Positions 1-6,323 are shown, counted from the stretch's first letter. The stretch is 8,034 bases of DNA from an uncultured Alistipes sp. (GCA_900769745.1 CAAGHX010000080.1:1-8034), one strand, 5' to 3'. Notes: generated by a model from the letters alone, not told the origin. A program made the numbers and translations.

Positions 1-1114
1 TAGAGTACATAATTGTACCTGGGTTGAGCTTAACGGCCGATGCGGCTGCAGGCTTACCTCCAATTGTAGGCACATCGCTACCCATCTTCGACTCGCCATA
101 TCCGTCGGGAACTGGTGGATAGTTGCCAATACCGTCCCACCAGTTGATGGTCATAGCAGGCATCTCACCACGACGTGGGAACTTGAACTGCAATGTAGAG
201 GCCATTGGGAAGAAGTAGTTATTCCAGCCCTCCAACTTGAGTGGCTCCACCTCGTAAGGCAGACCAAGGTTCAAGAACTCGTGGATAGTGTCGATAAGGT
301 GTGCACCCCAGTCGCCCAGAGCACCCATACCAAAGTCGTACCAGCTGCGCCAGTTGCCTGGGTGGTACTTAGGGTTAAACTCGTGGTAGAGCTGTGTGGT
401 GTGCCACAAATCCCAATCCATACCCTCAGGGATAGGCTCCTCCTGTGGGTAGCGGCTGATATTCACGTCGTAGCCGTGCCAGCGACGTGAGTTGTTCATA
501 TGAGCATCGACATGTGTAACATCCTTGATGATGCCAGCCTCCTTCCAAGCCTTGAACTGGAAGTAGTTGGCCTCTGAGTGACCCTGGTTACCGCCCTGAG
601 TTACGAGCTGAGGATTGCGACGTGCAGCGTCAATCATCAACTGGCACTCCTGGAATGTGCGGCCCATTGGCTTCTCAACATAGACGTGCTTGCCCTGATT
701 GAGTGCCAACATCACGCATGGGAAGTGCGAGAAGTCGGGAGTCTCAACCACTACGGCCTCAAACTGGTTGCCCATCTGGTCAAACATCTTGCGGAAGTCG
801 GTGAAGACCTTTGCATTGGGGTGTGCTGCGATAGCCTCCTGGCAGCCCTTCTGCTTGAGGTCAACGTCACACATCGCTACGATGTTTGCCAAGCCAGTCT
901 TCTCGAACTCTCTCATCACCTCACGACCTCGGTTGGCCATACCAACCCAAGCCACATTTACCTTGCCCAATTTTGCAAAGCGAGCCTTCTTATCTTGTGC
1001 TTGTTGCGCAGGTGTTGGAGCTGCTGAGGCGGAAGCCAATCCACCCATCATTACGCCTGCTGCGGCCAATCCCGAACGCTTCAGGAAGTCGCCGCGAGAA
1101 ATTTTGTCACTCAT
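1..1114 (-). CDS. Secreted Gfo/Idh/MocA-family oxidoreductase, C-terminus missing
   Basis: This is the first 371 codons of a nucleotide-dependent oxidoreductase; the rest lies beyond position 1. The start is the ATG at 1114-1112, followed by a Tat-like signal region: S6-R7-G8-D9-F10-L11-K12, then a mildly hydrophobic stretch ending in ASASA near residue 31. The second arginine of the usual SRRxFLK motif is glycine here. The Rossmann domain follows, with glycines G58 and G63 after a beta strand and CDVD at 82-85 at the end of the second strand, the place that usually binds the NAD ribose. The family signature EKP is at 147-149 (K148 probably catalytic). The second domain carries the conserved GALGDWGAHLID block (264-275), with D268 and H272 as likely active-site residues. 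Known family members oxidise or reduce sugars and cyclitols. The substrate cannot be read from the sequence. A GH109-type NAD-dependent glycosidase was considered and is less likely. Family assignment is firm, function is not. Confidence 0.93.
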   Translation of the reverse strand, partial: MSDKISRGDFLKRSGLAAAGVMMGGLASASAAPTPAQQAQDKKARFAKLGKVNVAWVGMANRGREVMREFEKTGLANIVAMCDVDLKQKGCQEAIAAHPNAKVFTDFRKMFDQMGNQFEAVVVETPDFSHFPCVMLALNQGKHVYVEKPMGRTFQECQLMIDAARRNPQLVTQGGNQGHSEANYFQFKAWKEAGIIKDVTHVDAHMNNSRRWHGYDVNISRYPQEEPIPEGMDWDLWHTTQLYHEFNPKYHPGNWRSWYDFGMGALGDWGAHLIDTIHEFLNLGLPYEVEPLKLEGWNNYFFPMASTLQFKFPRRGEMPAMTINWWDGIGNYPPVPDGYGESKMGSDVPTIGGKPAAASAVKLNPGTIMYS

Positions 1115-1167
1115 AGTTTTAGGTTTTATAGATTCTTATTTAGTTCGTAGTTGTAAAATTGCGATTA

Positions 1168-1175
1168 TAAAGTTA
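1168..1175 (-). promoter_or_regulatory. Weak candidate -7 element for the oxidoreductase gene
   Basis: On the minus strand the sequence is TAACTTTA, seven of eight positions matching the Bacteroidetes -7 consensus TAnnTTTG. It would give a leader of roughly 45 nt before the ATG at 1114. No good TTTG is seen at the -33 position, where the DNA is a long A-tract instead. The leader has no convincing Shine-Dalgarno sequence, as is usual in this phylum. Because a terminator lies upstream, the gene needs some promoter in 1115-1260, and this is the best candidate seen. Confidence 0.35.
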
Positions 1176-1260
1176 CACACTTTTTTTTGTTTTCGGTAAT
1201 TTGACGCTGTTAAATTCTTTGCGTTAGGTAATTTTTTATCGGGCGAGGAGTGTAGGCAAC

Positions 1261-1295
1261 AAAAAAAGAGTGCCACGACACTCTGTCGGGCACTC
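1261..1295 (-). terminator. Rho-independent terminator of the GH97 gene
   Basis: Read on the minus strand, the stem is GAGTGCC, then CGACA, a 3-nt loop GAG, TGTCG, one bulged base, and GGCACTC. That makes 12 pairs with a single bulge, followed at once by seven T. The hairpin (1268-1295) begins 26 bp after the GH97 stop codon and the T-run is at 1267-1261. This should end GH97 transcription before the oxidoreductase gene, so the two neighbouring minus-strand genes are probably separate transcripts. Confidence 0.93.
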
Positions 1296-1321
1296 CTTAT
1301 AGAGAGATTTTGGTCTCGATG

Positions 1322-3268
1322 TTAGTTGATTACACCACACCAACCACCGTTGCGAACCATCTTGATTGAGAGCTTAGTCTGGTTGCTAACCTCTGATGTA
1401 CGCTTCTTGTAGTCCATTGCCTGACGGTCGGCATTGATGCCATCCTCAAACGATGTGAGGGTGTGGTTGCCCTCCTTCAAGAAGTCGAGGTTTACATCCA
1501 CTGTGCGGCCATCCTGGTTGGTGATAGCACCTACAAACCACTTATCGCCCTTGCGGCGTGCCACAACAACATACTCGCCAACCTTAGCGTCCAACACCTT
1601 AGTCTCATCCCAAACAACTGGCACCGATGCGATATACTCTGTGCACTCGTGCTCCTGCAAGTAGCGTGATGGAGTGTCGGCCAACATCTGGATAGCACTC
1701 TCGAATACAACGTAGAGAGCCATCTGGTAGGCGCGTGTACCTGTACCCATAGCGTTTGAACGAGTCGAACGGTTATCCTCAGGCTGAGCCGAGAACATTG
1801 AGCCTGGAGTGAAGTCCATAGGACCTACGGCGTTACGGATAAATGGCAAGTAGATAGAGTTGTCAGGCTTGCAGTTGCCGCCCTGCTCCAAACCGAGCAC
1901 GCCCTCGTAAGAGATTACGTTAGGGTAGCGACGCTCCAAACCAGCTGGCTTGAACGAGCCGTGGAAGTCAACGAAGAGCTTGTGCTTAGCAGCCTCCTTG
2001 GCAACGCGCTCGTAGAAGTTAACCATCCACTGGTCGCTGCGGTCCATAAAGTCGATCTTTACACCTGCAATTCCCCACTCTGCGAACTTCTCGAAGAGGC
2101 TGAAGTTCTTCTCAGTTGTGAGCCAAGTGAGCCACAAAACGATATCTACACCCTTGCTCTTACCATACTTGATAAGCTCTGGCAAGTTGATGTCGGGGTT
2201 GCTGTTGAATGGGTCGCGTGTGTTGCGTGCCCAACCCTCGTCCATAATGATATACTCGATGCCATACTTCGAAGCGAAGTCGATGTAGTACTTGTAGGTC
2301 TCGAAGTTGATGCCGGCGCGGAAATCAACATCCCACACCTGCCAACGGTTCCACCAGTCCCAAGCCACCTTACCAGGACGAATCCAGCTTGTGTCGCCAA
2401 TCTCGTTAGGGTCAGAGAGGTTGAAGACCATCTCCTGCTCCAAAATCTGCTTGTCCTCCTTAGCCACTACGAACATACGCCAAGGCAGGTCGCGTGTACC
2501 CGATGTCTTAGCGATGTAGTCAGCCTCCTTGAGAATCTTCTGGCTGCGGTCACCCTCGTCCTCTACCTCGATAGGGCACTTAGGGAAGAGCGATGTCATA
2601 CCGTTGTTGCCAGTGCTGCGGAGGAACATAGCTGGGTAGTCGCGAAGGTTAGCCTCCGAGATGAGAATCTTCTCGCCCGATGGTGCCTCCAAAAGAGCTG
2701 GGAGATAGTTCATCTCCTCGCGGTAGCCATACTCCTCGGTTGTAGTGTGAGTGTAGCGGTTCTCGTATGATGTCTTGAAGCGTGGAGTGCGTGAGATGTG
2801 AGCAACATAGTTTGCGGGGAAGTTAATTGTGAAATCCTCGTGCAACACCTCAATCTCGCCACCCTTCGAGAGGATGAAACGATATGCAAAACCTGTGTCG
2901 TAAACGCGGAACTCTACACCATAGCTATCGTCCATCGTGAGCGAGAGTAGGTTGTAGTGGTTGCGTACCTCGGCATTCTTCATTGCGATTGGGCGCTTAA
3001 CAGTCTCGTCAACGAGAGTTGTCTTAGCCTTCTTTACGCGTGGGCTGAATCCCACCTCGCCATTTGCAAGCTTGAGCGAGAGTGTACAGTCGTCCAAGAG
3101 CAGATTGTCGCCCGAATAGACTGAGTATGAAATCTTGTGGTTCAACTTCACCTCGACCTTGAGCGAGCCATCAGGTGATGTCACCTTGTAAATCTTCTCA
3201 GCGGGCGCAGCCATTACACAGGCGATGCTGCAAAGCAACAAGGTAAGTAGTGAAAGGATTTTTTTCAT
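1322..3268 (-). CDS. GH97 family glycoside hydrolase, retaining type (alpha-galactosidase-like)
   Basis: A complete 648-aa protein, close to the usual length of the family. A signal peptide (about 1-20, ending ACVMA before APAEK) predicts export to the periplasm. The N-terminal beta-sandwich domain covers about 25-285, the TIM barrel about 290-550, and a small C-terminal beta domain runs to the end. The barrel has the family blocks WDWWNRW (303-309), IMDEGWA (341-347), GVKIDFMDRSDQ (402-413) and YEGVLGLE (454-461). D406 lies where retaining GH97 enzymes such as Bacteroides BT1871 have their nucleophile. E461 matches the acid/base glutamate by spacing (55 residues in both, from memory). E455 and E461, six apart, fit the calcium-binding glutamates. 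The inverting alpha-glucosidase SusB lacks the nucleophilic aspartate, so an alpha-galactosidase or related retaining alpha-glycosidase is more likely. Exact sugar specificity is not visible. It has its own promoter and terminator. Confidence 0.95.
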   Translation of the reverse strand: MKKILSLLTLLLCSIACVMAAPAEKIYKVTSPDGSLKVEVKLNHKISYSVYSGDNLLLDDCTLSLKLANGEVGFSPRVKKAKTTLVDETVKRPIAMKNAEVRNHYNLLSLTMDDSYGVEFRVYDTGFAYRFILSKGGEIEVLHEDFTINFPANYVAHISRTPRFKTSYENRYTHTTTEEYGYREEMNYLPALLEAPSGEKILISEANLRDYPAMFLRSTGNNGMTSLFPKCPIEVEDEGDRSQKILKEADYIAKTSGTRDLPWRMFVVAKEDKQILEQEMVFNLSDPNEIGDTSWIRPGKVAWDWWNRWQVWDVDFRAGINFETYKYYIDFASKYGIEYIIMDEGWARNTRDPFNSNPDINLPELIKYGKSKGVDIVLWLTWLTTEKNFSLFEKFAEWGIAGVKIDFMDRSDQWMVNFYERVAKEAAKHKLFVDFHGSFKPAGLERRYPNVISYEGVLGLEQGGNCKPDNSIYLPFIRNAVGPMDFTPGSMFSAQPEDNRSTRSNAMGTGTRAYQMALYVVFESAIQMLADTPSRYLQEHECTEYIASVPVVWDETKVLDAKVGEYVVVARRKGDKWFVGAITNQDGRTVDVNLDFLKEGNHTLTSFEDGINADRQAMDYKKRTSEVSNQTKLSIKMVRNGGWCGVIN

Positions 3269-3288
3269 ATAAATAAGTTTAAAATGTT

Positions 3289-3310
3289 ATGCTATCCACA
3301 AAGATAGCAT
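3289..3310. promoter_or_regulatory. Perfect 8-bp inverted repeat over the GH97 -7 element (candidate operator)
   Basis: ATGCTATC (3289-3296) and GATAGCAT (3303-3310) are exact reverse complements separated by 6 bp. The repeat covers the whole -7 element and the expected start site of GH97 transcription, so a protein bound there would block the promoter. Because most of it lies upstream of the start site, it is not expected to act as an RNA hairpin. No binding protein is encoded in the window. Confidence 0.5.
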
Positions 3311-3326
3311 CTTTTTCTGATACAAA
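3299..3326 (-). promoter_or_regulatory. Promoter of the GH97 gene
   Basis: On the minus strand the -7 element is TATCTTTG (3306-3299), a full match to TAnnTTTG. A TTTG (3326-3323) lies 16 nt upstream, somewhat closer than the 19-nt spacing of the two rightward promoters in this region. Transcription would start near 3292, leaving a leader of roughly 25 nt that is A/T-rich and without a Shine-Dalgarno sequence. Confidence 0.7.
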
Positions 3327-3436
3327 AGGTTGCAGCTGTAGTTTTTTGTTGCGAAATTACCACTATCGGGGTAGGATGTTGTCTCGTTTTGCGGCTTTTA
3401 CAGGAGGCCGATGTGAAAAAAAATATGCACAAAACA

Positions 3437-3467
3437 TTTGGCAGAACGAAAAATATATCTACCTTTG
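3437..3467 (+). promoter_or_regulatory. Upstream consensus promoter P1, rightward
   Basis: TTTG (3437-3440), a 19-nt spacer and TACCTTTG (3460-3467) form a full match to the Bacteroidetes primary-sigma consensus. The start site would be near 3474, giving a leader of about 260 nt for the receptor gene or a separate short transcript. A second promoter with the same spacing lies 183 bp downstream. Confidence 0.65.
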
Positions 3468-3505
3468 TTATCGAATAACGATAAAAGATAAATATTAAAC
3501 GATAA
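3468..3505. repeat. TTATCG/CGATAA repeat cluster just downstream of P1
   Basis: TTATCG (3468-3473) and CGATAA (3479-3484) form a perfect 6-bp inverted repeat with a 5-bp spacer, directly after the P1 -7 element. The octamer AACGATAA occurs at 3477-3484 and again at 3498-3505, exactly 21 bp apart, or two helical turns. Three copies of one half-site on one face of the DNA is the pattern of a regulator binding site. In this AT-rich stretch, chance remains possible. Confidence 0.4.
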
Positions 3506-3554
3506 TTTAGTGGCGAAATATTTCTTGTTGACTTATTACGTAAGATAGAAAACA

Positions 3555-3641
3555 ATGGTCAAAAACGGCAAAAGGCCCAGCAAAAAACAGGAGGTTGTTG
3601 AAAAAAAACACTATTTTGTTTTGCATAGTACCGAAAGATGA
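3555..3641 (+). CDS. Possible 28-aa basic micro-protein (speculative)
   Basis: An ATG at 3555 opens a frame of 28 codons ending in TGA at 3639-3641. The peptide starts MVKNGKRPSKKQEVVEKKHY and is rich in Lys/Arg. It lies within the transcript expected from P1, about 80 nt from its start site, and ends inside P2. Its first half resembles by eye the GRPxKK N-termini of small mobilisation or DNA-binding proteins, so it could be a remnant of one. At this length the frame can easily arise by chance. No family is claimed. Confidence 0.15.
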   Translation: MVKNGKRPSKKQEVVEKKHYFVLHSTER

Positions 3642-3650
3642 TTATATTTG
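3620..3650 (+). promoter_or_regulatory. Proximal consensus promoter P2 of the receptor gene
   Basis: TTTG (3620-3623), 19 nt, then TATATTTG (3643-3650) is a full match to the Bacteroidetes consensus. The start site is expected near 3657, giving an A-rich leader of about 80 nt before the ATG at 3737. A further TTTG five bases upstream (3615-3618) is an alternative -33 element. This is probably the main promoter of the receptor gene. Confidence 0.75.
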
Positions 3651-3703
3651 CATTGTGAAACAGTACGACAATCAACTATTACAATAAACAACAAAGAACA
3701 ACT

Positions 3704-3715
3704 GGCCTTCGGGCC
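3704..3715 (+). promoter_or_regulatory. Small cUUCGg tetraloop hairpin in the receptor mRNA leader
   Basis: GGCC-TTCG-GGCC forms a 4-bp all-GC stem closed by the exceptionally stable C(UUCG)G tetraloop. It stands alone in a leader otherwise made of A, C and T, and ends 21 nt before the start codon. No T-run follows, so it is not a terminator. It could hold the start region unstructured or protect the 5' end. This role is inference. Confidence 0.45.
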
Positions 3716-3736
3716 CAACTAAATTACAATTATCTT

Positions 3737-6100
3737 ATGAAGAAAATCTTTCTTTGTGCGCTGATGTTGCTTCTATGTGCATCGGCTGCAATGGCCGCCG
3801 AGGGTGTTCGTGGCCGAGTAATCAATCAAAAAGGTGAGCCTGTGGGCTATGCTACTGTGGTGGCTATGGCGGGCATTGAGCAGAAGGGTGGCGCTACCAC
3901 CGACGAGAAGGGCGAGTTTGTGATGCGCCTTGCCGATGGAGAGTATAGCCTTGTGGTGGAGTTCGTGGGTTACAAGAGTAGCGAGCAGACTATCAAGGTG
4001 GAGCAGGGCGGCTGCAATGTGGGCGATGTGGTCTTGCAGGAGGCTGCAACCGACATTGGCGAGGTGGTGGTGAAGGCCACTATGATTCGCCGCGAGGCCG
4101 ACCGCTATGTGGTCGATGTGGCAAACTCCGATGCCGCTTTGGGTAAGGATGGTGTAGATTTGTTGCGCCAGTCGCCAGGTGTGTGGGTCAAGGATGATGC
4201 TTTGTCGATTAACGGTGCAAGTGGCACAAAGGTCTATATCAACGAGCGCGAGATACGCCTGTCGGGCGAGGAGCTTATCAACTACATTCGCCAATTGAAG
4301 GCCGAGGATATCGCCAAAATCGAGATTGTACCGCAGACAGGAGCCGATTACGATGCCAACTCGTCGGGCGGTATAATCAAAATCACGCTTCGCCGTCGCT
4401 TGGAGAATGGTGTGATGGGAACTGTCTCGATGTACTCCTATCAGAGTCGTTTGGGTTCTGACTACGAACCCTATGCCAGTATCAATGCCCACGTTGGCAA
4501 GTTCGACTTGTCGGCCCGAGGAGGGTATGATTATATTAAAAGAGGCTATGAATCATCTGAAAGAACTCAATATTTCTCGCCCGATGCGTTGATGACCGCC
4601 AACTCGAACGAGAAAGGCACTATGAAGCAACCAAGCATTATGCTTTCGGCTGTGGCAGAGCTCAACCCTAAGCATACCTTGGGTGTGTCGTATAACTATT
4701 GGGAGATGGACAATTACTCAAAGAATCTCTCTTCGACAAGCTACACCACTTCGCAGATGGCTCGTTTGAGCGAGAGTAAATATTTGACCGATGACAAGAG
4801 GTTAAACCACTCTGCTACCTTTAACTATATCTTCAAGAGCGATTCGCTTGGCTCGACACTTAAATTTATTGCCGACTACACAGAGCGCGATGGTGGCGCA
4901 AGAGCCGACAAGACAACCTCTATAACCGAGCAGGGTGCGCCTTATGATTCGCTTTACTACGACTCAAACAACAACCTCTATCGTGTGGCCACTGCGCAGT
5001 TGGATCGCCAGAGAATCTTCTCGCCCAAGTTCAACCTCAAGTATGGCGCAAAATACACCTACAACGAGGTGCAAGCCGATGCTACCTATCGTTACCTGAT
5101 GGGCGAGGAGTGGGTGCCTTCGATTGTTGATGACTACAACATCAATTATACCGAGAATATCGGGGCGGCCTATGCTGTTGCGTCGATGCGCTTTGGACGA
5201 TTCAGTTCGGTGCTGGGTCTGCGTGGTGAGTACACCCACGCCGAGGGCAAGGGCTCGGACGTGAGCCAGGATTACTTCTCGCTCTTCCCCAACGCCAACC
5301 TCTCGTATGCTATCGATAAGATGGGTAAGCACTCGCTTGTGGCGCAGTATTCGCGCACCATTGCCCGCCCATCGTTCTGGAATCTCACGCCCAACCGCCA
5401 GCAGATTTCCGACTACACCTACCAGACGGGTAATCCTATGCTCGACCCCGCCTACAACGATACCTTCTCGCTTACGGGCGTGATAAATTATAAGTATTCG
5501 GTTACGTTTGTTGCCAGCATTCAGCGCGACGCTATCCAGCAGATGATTGTCTCGGACCCCGTTGACAATCGAATGATGAATATCACCTACGAAAACCTGC
5601 CTAAGCTCAATGCCTATATCCTCACTACATCGCTGCCGTTTGCAGTTACCAAGTGGTGGGACTGGAACTTCAACCTTACGGGAATGTTGTGGGAGCAGCA
5701 GATGACTTCGGCAAGTCCTATCACGACGCAGTGGGTGGCGCAGGGTAACACTATGATGAATTTCAAGCTGCCCAAACAGTTCTTTATCGATGTGATGTAT
5801 CAGGGAATGAGCGATATAACCGTAAGCAACGCAACCGTACTGGCCAACCACAATTTGAGTGTTACGCTGAAGAAGCGCATCAAGGATTCGTGGACACTCT
5901 CGTGCGAGTTTAAGAACCTTATCACGCAGAGCCAGGATTTTGTCTTTACGCAGGACGATTTCGAGCGCAGAATCACCATTTCGCAGTTTGGAACTGGTTT
6001 TATGACCCGCTTTGGTGTGTCGTGGAATTTCAAGAGTGGCAAGCAGTTCAAAGCCAAGAGTGTGGAGAGTGCGTCACAGGGCGAGGCTTCGCGTATGTAG
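3737..6100 (+). CDS. TonB-dependent-receptor-like outer-membrane beta-barrel protein
   Basis: A complete 787-aa protein. A signal peptide (1-20, ending SAAMA) is followed by a carboxypeptidase regulatory-like beta-sandwich (about 24-101; VRGRVINQKGEPVGYATVV, later FVGYKSSEQTIKV). A plug-like domain (about 107-220) contains DLLRQSPGVWV, TKVYINEREI and ANSSGGIIKITLRR. The rest is a long beta barrel. The block YSRTIARPSFWNLTP followed by YQTGNPMLDPAYND (about 537-575) is typical of the Bacteroidetes outer-membrane barrel family PF14905. It should sit in the outer membrane and import or bind an unknown ligand. It is not a SusC type: no adjacent SusD, and the plug and barrel blocks are of the other class. 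The last clear strand is RFGVSWNF, followed by about 25 polar residues rather than a terminal aromatic. The start ATG at 3737 gives the complete signal peptide. Expression is probably from P2 and possibly P1. Confidence 0.93.
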   Translation: MKKIFLCALMLLLCASAAMAAEGVRGRVINQKGEPVGYATVVAMAGIEQKGGATTDEKGEFVMRLADGEYSLVVEFVGYKSSEQTIKVEQGGCNVGDVVLQEAATDIGEVVVKATMIRREADRYVVDVANSDAALGKDGVDLLRQSPGVWVKDDALSINGASGTKVYINEREIRLSGEELINYIRQLKAEDIAKIEIVPQTGADYDANSSGGIIKITLRRRLENGVMGTVSMYSYQSRLGSDYEPYASINAHVGKFDLSARGGYDYIKRGYESSERTQYFSPDALMTANSNEKGTMKQPSIMLSAVAELNPKHTLGVSYNYWEMDNYSKNLSSTSYTTSQMARLSESKYLTDDKRLNHSATFNYIFKSDSLGSTLKFIADYTERDGGARADKTTSITEQGAPYDSLYYDSNNNLYRVATAQLDRQRIFSPKFNLKYGAKYTYNEVQADATYRYLMGEEWVPSIVDDYNINYTENIGAAYAVASMRFGRFSSVLGLRGEYTHAEGKGSDVSQDYFSLFPNANLSYAIDKMGKHSLVAQYSRTIARPSFWNLTPNRQQISDYTYQTGNPMLDPAYNDTFSLTGVINYKYSVTFVASIQRDAIQQMIVSDPVDNRMMNITYENLPKLNAYILTTSLPFAVTKWWDWNFNLTGMLWEQQMTSASPITTQWVAQGNTMMNFKLPKQFFIDVMYQGMSDITVSNATVLANHNLSVTLKKRIKDSWTLSCEFKNLITQSQDFVFTQDDFERRITISQFGTGFMTRFGVSWNFKSGKQFKAKSVESASQGEASRM

Positions 6101-6101
6101 G

Positions 6102-6228
6102 TTATAGCGCATATATTTTTGGGCCTTTTGGAGTTTTGCTCATCCTAGAAATCCTCACATACGTTCAGTATGCTGCGGTTTATCGAACTTCGCAGGCTTT
6201 AAAATACCTCAAAATGTAAGCGTTATAA
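6102..6228. repeat. 127-bp imperfect palindrome directly after the receptor stop codon
   Basis: The two halves are colinear reverse complements with no gap needed, centred on 6165. The ends are TTATA (6102-6106) and TATAA (6224-6228). The core is a perfect CATAC-GTTCA-GTATG hairpin (6158-6172). By hand count, about 36 of 61 arm positions are Watson-Crick and another 9 would be G-U pairs in the rightward transcript. It starts two bases after the TAG stop. It may be a dispersed intergenic repeat, a 3'-end mRNA structure, or both. An open frame runs through it in another reading frame but is judged spurious. Confidence 0.6.
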
Positions 6229-6260
6229 TAGTGGACGTCGAACTCAATTAATAGAACAAT

Positions 6261-6299
6261 AATTAAGGGTTGTCAACGGTGCGTTGGCAACCCTTAATT
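6261..6299 (+). terminator. Bidirectional terminator hairpin between the convergent genes
   Basis: AATTAAGGGTTG (6261-6272) pairs perfectly with CAACCCTTAATT (6288-6299). After one T-G pair the inner stem CAAC/GTTG closes a 5-nt loop. The A/T ends of the stem and the flanking T-rich DNA allow it to end transcription from either side, though neither side has a pure T-run. It lies about 160 bp after the receptor stop codon. Confidence 0.75.
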
Positions 6300-6323
6300 T
6301 ATACTGCTACATATTAAAATAAA

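Larger units (their letters stand above)
3269..3736. other. Divergent intergenic regulatory region
   Basis: The 468 bp between the start codons of GH97 (leftward) and the outer-membrane receptor (rightward) hold no convincing protein gene. Contents from left to right: the GH97 promoter overlapped by an 8-bp inverted repeat (3289-3310); about 100 bp with nothing recognised; a consensus rightward promoter (3437-3467); TTATCG/CGATAA repeats just after it (3468-3505); an 8-bp palindrome TTACGTAA (3536-3543); a tiny basic reading frame (3555-3641); a second consensus rightward promoter (3620-3650); and an A-rich leader with a small UUCG hairpin. The size and number of sites suggest regulated transcription in both directions. 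Confidence 0.75.

Noticed and set aside
1..1114. Annotation of the left gene as a GH109 alpha-N-acetylgalactosaminidase
   Set aside because: GH109 shares the fold and Tat signal, but the visible motifs (NWRSWYDFG, GALGDWGAHLID) look like the general Bacteroidetes oxidoreductase group. The missing C-terminus prevents a stricter test.
578..1199. Overlapping plus-strand open frames across the oxidoreductase gene
   Set aside because: The minus-strand frame has intact Rossmann, EKP and GDWGAH motifs; the plus-strand frames show none and overlap each other.
1961..2770. Open frame of 269 codons on the plus strand inside the GH97 gene
   Set aside because: Antisense shadow of a strongly conserved enzyme; its Leu/Val-rich sequence shows no recognisable motif.
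3292..3555. Minus-strand 87-codon frame in the divergent intergenic region
   Set aside because: It would cover the promoters of both genes, has a random-looking Ile/Phe/Arg-rich composition and no upstream signals.
4964..5851. Long open frame (295 codons) on the minus strand inside the receptor gene
   Set aside because: It is fully antisense to a clear beta-barrel gene, has no signal, domain or plausible composition (rich in His, Val, Ile and Arg as expected for a shadow frame), and has no promoter-like sequence ahead of it.
3737..6100. Receptor as a SusC-type transporter of a polysaccharide utilisation locus
   Set aside because: No SusD gene follows, and the plug and barrel motifs fit the PF14905-type barrel instead of the SusC/RagA type.
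6022..6219. Plus-strand 65-codon frame running from the receptor's end through the palindrome
   Set aside because: Its first part overlaps the receptor in another frame and its second part is simply the palindromic repeat translated; treated as a by-product of the repeat.
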